DNA from: a virus
Virus record (IMG/VR): IMGVR_UViG_3300032236_000653
Coordinates: 1 to 26,386 of that record
Strand: one strand, 5' to 3'
Length of the DNA stretch: 26,386 nt
Of the stretch, positions 20,843 to 26,386 are shown piece by piece. Both the position numbers and the translations under genes were made by a program. Position 1 is the first letter of the stretch. Each line of letters opens with the position of its first letter. Under the pieces are notes generated by a model that was not told the DNA's origin, did no database searches, and saw only the letters and a list, made by a program, of their open reading frames with translations.

Positions 20843-21532
20843 TTAAGGGTTGCTATTCCACCACATGTTGTAATACCTAGCGTCAAGATTAAAGCGCTTC
20901 ATATGTTGCGCTATGGCGCCAGTGTGGGCATAGACAGGTATGCCAGCGGCTTTAAGTTTGCGGAAGAAGACCACATCCTCACTGACGTACTTATTGTTAA
21001 GACCTTCTTGCTCAGCAAACATAGATTGCTCTGGGTACTTCTCGCGGAGAATAGGGATGATTGATTTATGCATAAGAACTAAACCCATTCCCGCGCAGTC
21101 AATTTTAATCAATTCATTGTTAGGTAGCGGGTGAATATGCTCAATAGTGAACTCATCAACATCATTAAATATCTGTGGCATTGGGGCGGAAAGTTCTCCT
21201 TCAGGCGCCTTTGAAATAAAGTAGATACCAGAGACAACTGGACGGATAACTTTGTTCTTGGCTTCCCATAGCTTTTGTAAAATGTCTAGAGTAAGAACTA
21301 CATCGCTATCTACCCAAAGCAACCAATCGGTTTTTAAATCATCAGCCCAGCCATCAAACAAAGCTTGGCGTTGTCTACCAATTTGATTACCAGCGCATCT
21401 ACCAAAGTTGGTTATATTAATGCCCATCTTCTGCGCATCTGAGATTGTATAAACAAGACCTTGGGCGAACTTACCATCCACCATACCGCCGTCGCACCAA
21501 CCGATAGTTAGTGTGTCCTTGCTTGATGCCAT
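20843..21532 (-). CDS. GT-A-type glycosyltransferase
   Basis: A 229-aa protein. Residues 1-100 read as the nucleotide-sugar-binding half of a GT-A fold: TLTIGWCDGGMVDG, RCAGNQIGRQRQALFDGWAD, then TDWLLWVDSDVVLTLDIL with the metal-binding DxD-type motif DSD (75-77). Residues 140-200 hold the acceptor half: IDCAGMGLVLMHKSII, YVSEDVVFFRKLKAAGIPVY with an acidic SED, and a His-containing AHTGAIAQH. No membrane segment is seen. The start overlaps the stop of the DUF6065-like gene (TAATG). Placed among fibre and adhesin genes, it may glycosylate virion proteins or host surface polymer; the target is not shown by the sequence. Confidence 0.83.
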   Translation of the reverse strand: MASSKDTLTIGWCDGGMVDGKFAQGLVYTISDAQKMGINITNFGRCAGNQIGRQRQALFDGWADDLKTDWLLWVDSDVVLTLDILQKLWEAKNKVIRPVVSGIYFISKAPEGELSAPMPQIFNDVDEFTIEHIHPLPNNELIKIDCAGMGLVLMHKSIIPILREKYPEQSMFAEQEGLNNKYVSEDVVFFRKLKAAGIPVYAHTGAIAQHMKRFNLDARYYNMWWNSNP

Positions 21533-22314
21533 TATTTGTATTCCTTTGGTTGACGATATTGTGCTTTATATGAATCAAAGAAACGAGTACGAAGTTTTCT
21601 AGTTACGTTATTCTGTTCTATTAAATCTTTTTGTTCTCCAATGACCATCTCCCATGATTCACGCTTGAATGGGATTACTTGTGCCATTGGAGTACCAGCA
21701 GGGATCAATCCTTCAAACTCCCAGTTGTTTAATACAAATGGAAAGTTTACTGGGGCTGTATAAGTGTCGGTATCTACGATGCCAGGAAGAATTGTGAATG
21801 GAGATTCTCTATGCATTGGTTGTAAAAACAAAACTGAGTACCCTGGTTCTGTCTTAATTGACCACGGATTAATCCATTTAGGATATGAACCTTCGTGACC
21901 ATTTCGTCCTGGAAGAGTTGGTGCTTGTTCTACTGGATGAAATTGAATTGGACCATATGATGGCCATTCATAATAAGGCGTAGTTGGCTTTAACTTTTTT
22001 CTTTTAATTTGAGCAGCGGTTAAGAGTTTAGTCTCACCTGTTTTTTCATAGTGCTCTTTGTTACCGTAGTCAACTTTTTTTTGAGACACATAGACATCAG
22101 CATTTGTGTAGAGAATATAACCACCAGTTATGGCGTCAAAAACAGGCATACAACGTTTTATAGTCCCTGTGGTATTGCCATCACCTGAAGGTTTTTTATC
22201 TCCCCCAAGATATGATTCCATGTTCTTATACCAATCAGGTACAGATGAAGTAGCGGGTTTAGGAGCGAATTCTTCTGGCACCCCTACGGTGTCTGTAAAG
22301 ACTATTTTTGCCAT
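21532..22314 (-). CDS. DUF6065-like protein
   Basis: A 260-aa soluble protein. Residues 1-80 include SVPDWYKNMESYLGG and IKRCMPVFDAITGGYILYTN. The centre has HPVEQAPTLPGRNGHEGSYP, and then PWSIKTEPGYSVLFLQPMHR, ILPGIVDTDTYTAPVNFPFV, GLIPAGTPMAQVIPFKRESW. This block resembles DUF6065-type proteins I know from phages, including cyanophages; the biochemical function is unknown to me. A good AAAAGGA site precedes ATG 22314 after a 59-nt gap. It is coupled by TAATG to the glycosyltransferase, so the two probably act together. Confidence 0.72.
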   Translation of the reverse strand: MAKIVFTDTVGVPEEFAPKPATSSVPDWYKNMESYLGGDKKPSGDGNTTGTIKRCMPVFDAITGGYILYTNADVYVSQKKVDYGNKEHYEKTGETKLLTAAQIKRKKLKPTTPYYEWPSYGPIQFHPVEQAPTLPGRNGHEGSYPKWINPWSIKTEPGYSVLFLQPMHRESPFTILPGIVDTDTYTAPVNFPFVLNNWEFEGLIPAGTPMAQVIPFKRESWEMVIGEQKDLIEQNNVTRKLRTRFFDSYKAQYRQPKEYK

Positions 22315-22373
22315 TTAATTTTCCTTTTATTATTTGTAAATGATGCTCCTAGTGTGTTTCGTATACTACAGTA

Positions 22374-23795
22374 CTATTTAACGTAGAGAATAACCACGCC
22401 ATTTCCACCTGTTACAGCAGCACTGCCTCCAGCGCCTCCTGCTTTATGCTGGTTAGACGCAAATGCACCACCGCCACCGCCGCCGCCAGCGTTACCATAA
22501 CCACTACCTGTAGGGCTTCCTCCGCCGCCACCAGCGTTACCGATACCAGAGTTTGAGTTACCGCCGTTACCACCATTACCGCCTAGAGGAGAACCGCTAC
22601 CTCCACCACCACCGCCACCTTGTCCAGTTGTAGTAGAATAACCGCCACCGCCACCACCGCCACCTTGTCCAGATGCAGGTAAGTTAACCGTTCCTAATCC
22701 TGCCAATGTCATACTTAAACCATTAGTTGCAGTACTTGCACCACCAGCACCGCCTGCTCCTGGATTATTATATGAACGACCAGCACCGCCACCGCCTCCA
22801 GCACTAGGAGTTCCTGCAGCCGCTAGATAGGCGTTGACATTTGATGTGTAAGTTCCAACTGAGCCGCCAGCAGCAGCGCCGCCGTTTGCAGTAATTATAT
22901 TTCCAATAGAACTAGCATTTCCAGCAGTATCAGAGTTCCCTCCAGTACCAACGGTGATTGCATAAGTATCCCCTGGATTTACAGGAACATCTACAAATGC
23001 AACGTATCCTGCACCAGAGCCACCAGCGCCACCGCTACCTGAAAATGCTCCGCCTCCTGATGTACCACTACCTCCGCCACCGCCACCACCGACAACAAAT
23101 GCAGCAATGCTTGATGCACCAGCAGGAATGGTGTAACTATCGTTTGAGGTATATGTTCCCACTAATGAATATGTAGGTTGAGGTGTCACTGAATTGCTTG
23201 CGCTAGATGCTGTGGATGATCCATTAGCATTAACTGCAGTTAAATAAAAAGTGTAAGAAGTATTAGCAGCAAAAACACCAGATACAGAGACAGGACTTGA
23301 TGTCCCTGAAACAGTACAGGTAACTGATGGACTAGATGTAACTGTATATCCAGTAATAGCAGAGCCACCTGAAGCTCCAGGGGTAAATGTCACAGAAACA
23401 ACACCAGCGGTTCCACCAGAAGCTGTGCCAATGGTAGGTGCTTGTGGCACTGTTGTTGCTGTTACAGATGCGCTAGATGAAGAAGCTGAGCTTGTACCAG
23501 TAGCATTAGTTGCGGTGGCAGAAAAAGTATAAGTTGTCGCACTTTGTAAACCAGTAACTGTTACTGGTGATGTTGTACCAGTCGCGGTAAAAGAACCAGG
23601 TGTACTAGTAACTGTGTAAGATGTTGGAGTACCACCAGTAGCTGCTTTAGTAAATGAAACTGTAGCCGCGCCATTGTTATATGCGCGGGAAGTCCCTACG
23701 TTAGATGCGGTTGGGGTATTAGGGGTATCTGGAACATCGCTAATGGCAACAAGAATACCATCTACGTTCTCTTCAGTACTATGGCGAATGCTCAT
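22374..23795 (-). CDS. Fn3/Gly-rich adhesin-like protein, paralogue B
   Basis: A 473-aa protein. Two tandem fibronectin-III-like domains (22-114, 116-205) show the pattern Y-TVTS-P...T.SPV.V.G, then Y.F...A.NA.G.S..S. From 208 a Gly-rich domain begins with SNDSYTIPAGASSIAAFVVG and continues in Gly runs to the end (GNGVVILYVK). That is the plan of Gly-rich phage adhesins, where polyproline-II-type glycine helices expose variable loops for receptor binding. It has the same architecture, and closely similar Fn3 parts, as the next gene upstream (23808-25217). The last four residues form a hydrophobic strand shared by all three adhesins of the window. Confidence 0.85.
   Translation of the reverse strand: MSIRHSTEENVDGILVAISDVPDTPNTPTASNVGTSRAYNNGAATVSFTKAATGGTPTSYTVTSTPGSFTATGTTSPVTVTGLQSATTYTFSATATNATGTSSASSSSASVTATTVPQAPTIGTASGGTAGVVSVTFTPGASGGSAITGYTVTSSPSVTCTVSGTSSPVSVSGVFAANTSYTFYLTAVNANGSSTASSASNSVTPQPTYSLVGTYTSNDSYTIPAGASSIAAFVVGGGGGGGSGTSGGGAFSGSGGAGGSGAGYVAFVDVPVNPGDTYAITVGTGGNSDTAGNASSIGNIITANGGAAAGGSVGTYTSNVNAYLAAAGTPSAGGGGGAGRSYNNPGAGGAGGASTATNGLSMTLAGLGTVNLPASGQGGGGGGGGYSTTTGQGGGGGGGSGSPLGGNGGNGGNSNSGIGNAGGGGGSPTGSGYGNAGGGGGGGAFASNQHKAGGAGGSAAVTGGNGVVILYVK
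23181..23732 (-). repeat. Tandem Fn3-like repeat pair (paralogue B)
   Basis: Two roughly 92-residue Fn3-like units, each with YTVTS-P, SPVTV or SPVSV, G, YTF and a closing Ser/Ala run. They are similar to each other and to the pair at 24600-25154. Confidence 0.75.
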
Positions 23796-23807
23796 TAGAA
23801 GTTATCC

Positions 23808-25217
23808 TTACTGTACATAAACTATTACCTGCCCTGGTCCACCAACTCCACCTACACCGCCAACTTGTGATCCGTTTGGATTGCGGCCTCCGCCGCCACC
23901 CCCGCCGCCTCCGCCACCAATACCTGTAGCATCACTGCCAGTTCCTCCAGCGTAAACTGTTGAGGAGTTAGTTCCAATAGCAGTTCCACCGCCACCGCCT
24001 GAACCACCATAAGTAGTTCCACCTGTACCGCCACCAGCGCCACCTCCAGAATAACTATTACCGCTATAAGCACCAGCACCACCGCCGCCGCCTCCACCAC
24101 CAAATGGCACAGTAACGTTACCTACTCCAACAAGGGATAAAGATAAAGATGTTTCATTTCCGCCGCTATTTCCTGCGTTACCTGCTCCTTGGCTAGGATA
24201 ACTGCTGCTACCACCAGAACCACCACTGGCACCGTTATATGCGACATAAGATGTAGTTAAATTGGTTGAGTATGTTCCTCCAGAAGCACCTGACCCACCA
24301 TTGACGGTTGCTAAATTACCGAAGGAAGAAGCGTTACCTGATCCAGGTCCAGAGTTATATCCGCCATTTCCACCAGTGCCTACCGTCACTGTGTACGTTT
24401 GACCAGGGGTTACAGAATAGTCATAAAATGCAATTCCTGCTCCACCGCCACCGCCTGAACCACCGCTATGAGAACCGCCTGCTCCAACGCTGTAACCGCC
24501 TTCACCTCCAGCAACAGCAAATACAGCAATCTTACTTGCTCCAGATGGAACTGTGTATGTTCCGTTAGAGTTAAAGGTTTGAGATAGTGAGTATCCAACT
24601 GGTATTACTGAGTTAGATGCGCTAGAGGCTGCCGATGAGCCATTAACATTTACTGCTGTAATGTAAAAACTATACGAAGTTCCTGCCGCAAATGTTCCTG
24701 TAACAGTTAATGGGCTAGATGTTCCTGAAGTAGATAAAGATACTGAAGGGGAACTTGTTACGGTGTAAGAGGTTATTGAAGAACCACCTGTAGCACCAGG
24801 AGTAAATGTAAGGCTTATAGTAGAAGTGTTAGTTACTGTAGCCGTACCAACAGTAGGTGCTTGTGGCACAGTTGTAGCAGTAATGCTATTAGTTGATGTT
24901 GTAGCAGGAGATGAGCCCGAAGAATTTGTTGCTTGGGCGGTAAAAGTATATGCAGTACCAGATTGAAGACCAGTAACAGTAACAGGAGATGTACCAGTAC
25001 CAGTAAAACCGCCAGGTGAAGATGTGACTGTATAACCAGTTACAGGGCCGCCAGTTGCAGCGTTTCCAGTAATGGTTACAGTAGCCGCACCATTGTTATA
25101 GGCACGACCTGTTCCTACGTTAGTTGCGGTACCAATAGTTGGCGCATCAGGAATATCAAAGATAACTCTTGAAGGGTCGCTAATGCTGGCACCACGGAGG
25201 TACTTATAGTTAGCCAT
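23808..25217 (-). CDS. Fn3/Gly-rich adhesin-like protein, paralogue A
   Basis: A 469-aa protein with the same plan as its neighbour: a short N-terminal lead (MANYKYLRGASISDPSRVIF), Fn3-like domains at 22-115 and 117-206, then a Gly-rich domain opening SNGTYTVPSGASKIAVFAVA and ending PGQVIVYVQ. The shared N-terminal segment GRAYNNGAATV and the linker TATTVPQAPT show that the two genes arose by duplication, while the glycine-rich loops differ. A GGA-type ribosome site precedes ATG 25217. Likely a receptor-binding tail protein; the attachment point is not shown. Confidence 0.85.
   Translation of the reverse strand: MANYKYLRGASISDPSRVIFDIPDAPTIGTATNVGTGRAYNNGAATVTITGNAATGGPVTGYTVTSSPGGFTGTGTSPVTVTGLQSGTAYTFTAQATNSSGSSPATTSTNSITATTVPQAPTVGTATVTNTSTISLTFTPGATGGSSITSYTVTSSPSVSLSTSGTSSPLTVTGTFAAGTSYSFYITAVNVNGSSAASSASNSVIPVGYSLSQTFNSNGTYTVPSGASKIAVFAVAGGEGGYSVGAGGSHSGGSGGGGGAGIAFYDYSVTPGQTYTVTVGTGGNGGYNSGPGSGNASSFGNLATVNGGSGASGGTYSTNLTTSYVAYNGASGGSGGSSSYPSQGAGNAGNSGGNETSLSLSLVGVGNVTVPFGGGGGGGGAGAYSGNSYSGGGAGGGTGGTTYGGSGGGGGTAIGTNSSTVYAGGTGSDATGIGGGGGGGGGGGRNPNGSQVGGVGGVGGPGQVIVYVQ
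24600..25154 (-). repeat. Tandem Fn3-like repeat pair (paralogue A)
   Basis: Two Fn3-like units with the same strand motifs as the pair at 23181-23732. The four units provide blocks for homologous exchange between the two adhesin genes. Confidence 0.75.
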
Positions 25218-25241
25218 TAGTTTCCTTTCTTAGTTCAAACC

Positions 25242-25436
25242 TTATTCTGTTGGTAATACTGGCTCTGGGCCAGGAGCACGTTCCACTGTGTCTGAGATTA
25301 TGGTTTCTTTTACTAGTTCGTAATCTGCATTTCCGCATTGATTACAAGTAGGAAAGAACATAGGTTCATCCGCAGCACGTTGTTCAATGTACTCGTGCCC
25401 ACAGCATGCTGACTTGTATTCATATTTAACTGTCAT
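25242..25436 (-). CDS. Small zinc-ribbon protein
   Basis: A 64-aa protein starting MTVKYEYKSACCGHEYIEQR. Cys11/Cys12 and Cys31/Cys34 (TCNQCGN) form a zinc ribbon like that of FmdB-type small proteins. The acidic C-terminus (ERAPGPEPVLPTE) is probably disordered. AGGAG lies six bases before ATG 25436. It sits between the first adhesin and the two Fn3 adhesins, 16-24 nt from its neighbours, so it is co-expressed with them. Role unknown; an assembly helper for adhesins or a transcription accessory are both guesses. Confidence 0.8.
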   Translation of the reverse strand: MTVKYEYKSACCGHEYIEQRAADEPMFFPTCNQCGNADYELVKETIISDTVERAPGPEPVLPTE

Positions 25437-25452
25437 TTTTATCTCCTAAGAA

Positions 25453-26361
25453 TTAGTAGTACAGAAGGATACAGCCCGTGCCACCTACGCCACCAACAGC
25501 ACCTGATGTGTTGGTTCCACCAGCACCGCCACCGCCACCGCCACCAGAGCCACCTGCTCCACCGTTACCGCCACGACCTGAACCTCCGCTTGGAGCACTT
25601 CCTCCAACAGAACCTGCGGCTAATACTCCGCCGCCACCAGAGCCGCCTGAATAAGTAGCGCCATTCGCAGCACCACCAGCGTAAATACCTGAGCCACCAG
25701 CAGCACCAGATGCAGGAGAACCTCCACCTGCGCCACCGCCACCAGTAAACCCACCATTACCGCCAACCTGTGCTGTTCCATTTTGCCAATTGTAATTGGA
25801 GCCTGCGCCTCCGCCTGCTAGAGCACCAGCACCTCCTGCGCCACCACTGTTACTGTAATATTGGTCATTTGCTCCCGAACCTCCACCACCACCTGCTCCA
25901 ACGCCTCCTGCGGCTGTGTAGTTCGTGCCTGTAGTGTGTCCACCGCCAAGTCCAGCAGCGATTCCTCTTAAACTACCACCATAGCCACCATTGTTAGAAC
26001 CATAACTAGCGCCGCCACCGCCACTGCCAAAACTTCCATTGTTATTAGCGCCACCACCTCCACCACCAATTAGTCCTCCGTAAAAGGTATTGCCACCAAT
26101 TCCACCATTAGTTGTTCCACCTGCACCAATTGAACATACAGAATTTGCACGAACCCAACCGTAGTCAACTCCACCGCCACCACCACCTGCGTCAGAGTTT
26201 CCACCACCGTTACCGCCGCCTCCACCGCCACCTACTACTACAGCCCATACCCAAGTGACACCTGAAGGGATAGTGACTGATGTGCCTGATGTAATTGTCT
26301 GTTGAAGAGTTAATTTGGTTGGGTTAAATCCTCCACCAAGACTTGCATATGAAAGGGCCAT
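25453..26361 (-). CDS. Gly-rich adhesin-like protein without Fn3 domains
   Basis: A 302-aa protein. After a short lead (MALSYASLGGGFNPTKLTLQ) comes TSGTSVTIPSGVTWVWAVVV, the opening strand pattern of Gly-rich adhesin domains, then about 250 residues dominated by Gly with Asn, Ser, Ala and Tyr, ending GGTGCILLYY. It is the same domain type as the C-terminal halves of the next two adhesins. ATG 26361 is preferred over ATG 26376 because GGAG lies nine bases upstream of it. It is the first gene of the window in transcription order, but the operon may begin further right. Confidence 0.83.
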   Translation of the reverse strand: MALSYASLGGGFNPTKLTLQQTITSGTSVTIPSGVTWVWAVVVGGGGGGGNGGGNSDAGGGGGGVDYGWVRANSVCSIGAGGTTNGGIGGNTFYGGLIGGGGGGANNNGSFGSGGGGASYGSNNGGYGGSLRGIAAGLGGGHTTGTNYTAAGGVGAGGGGGSGANDQYYSNSGGAGGAGALAGGGAGSNYNWQNGTAQVGGNGGFTGGGGAGGGSPASGAAGGSGIYAGGAANGATYSGGSGGGGVLAAGSVGGSAPSGGSGRGGNGGAGGSGGGGGGGAGGTNTSGAVGGVGGTGCILLYY

Positions 26362-26370
26362 TAATTTACT

Positions 26371-26374
26371 CTCC
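26371..26374 (-). promoter_or_regulatory. Ribosome binding site fixing ATG 26361
   Basis: GGAG sits nine bases upstream of ATG 26361 and inside the reading frame of the alternative start at 26376, which favours the shorter protein. Confidence 0.55.
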
Positions 26375-26386
26375 ATCCGTAGGTAG

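Noticed and set aside
20817-20886. N-terminal extension of the 174-aa structural protein
   Set aside because: It would overlap the glycosyltransferase end, and ATG 20799 has the better ribosome site.
22374-26361. CRISPR-like or satellite repeats in the glycine-rich region
   Set aside because: The repetitive bases are imperfect GGN codon runs within open reading frames, with no constant repeat and spacer length.
1-26386. tRNA genes, integrase or attachment sites
   Set aside because: No cloverleaf-like sequence, integrase or flanking direct repeat was noticed by eye; a tRNA scan would be decisive.

Overview
This window is part of a tailed-phage (Caudoviricetes) genome with a contractile, myovirus-type tail. 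Every supported gene lies on the minus strand, so transcription reads from right (26386) to left (1). Genes are packed tightly, many with 1-4 nt stop/start overlaps (TAATG, GTGA) that suggest translational coupling. The DNA looks moderately AT-rich. The host cannot be read from the window. The style of the tiny Lys/Cys-rich proteins and the Gly-rich adhesins would suit a phage of an environmental (for example freshwater actinobacterial) host, but that is weak inference. No capsid, portal, terminase or integrase gene is visible.

Layout in transcription order. (1) 26361-22374: a host-contact region with three Gly-rich adhesin-like proteins, two of them close paralogues carrying paired fibronectin-III-like domains, with a small zinc-ribbon protein between the first two. 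(2) 22314-20843: a DUF6065-like protein coupled to a GT-A-type glycosyltransferase. (3) 20799-18153: two small virion-type proteins and a collagen-like fibre with a C1q-like domain. (4) 18153-17427: a stack of five micro-genes (32-67 aa), rich in Lys or Cys, ending in a strong GNRA-loop terminator at 17402-17421. (5) 17316-3115: the contractile tail module. It holds neck/terminator-type proteins, sheath, tube, a T4 gp26-like chaperone with an overlapping partner, a tape measure with a lytic transglycosylase domain, tube initiator, LysM protein, gp27-like hub, gp5-like OB spike, gp25, baseplate-J (gp6-like) and a large gpI-like protein with carbohydrate-binding-like modules. (6) 3102-1: a small membrane protein, an unknown alpha/beta protein, then a replication-type cassette (winged-helix protein, DnaC-like AAA+ helicase loader, SWIM zinc-finger protein) and a gene cut by the left edge.

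The baseplate block has the same order as simple contractile injection systems (sheath, tube, Afp7-, 8-, 9-, 11- and 12-like). However, the Afp7-like and Afp8-like functions are each split over two genes, and a tape measure is present, so this is a phage tail rather than an eCIS. The most unusual items are the mirror-symmetric eight-cysteine 32-aa peptide in the micro-gene stack, a small beta module inserted at matching places in two duplicated domains of the gpI-like protein and again in the baseplate-J protein, and the duplicated Fn3/Gly-rich adhesins.
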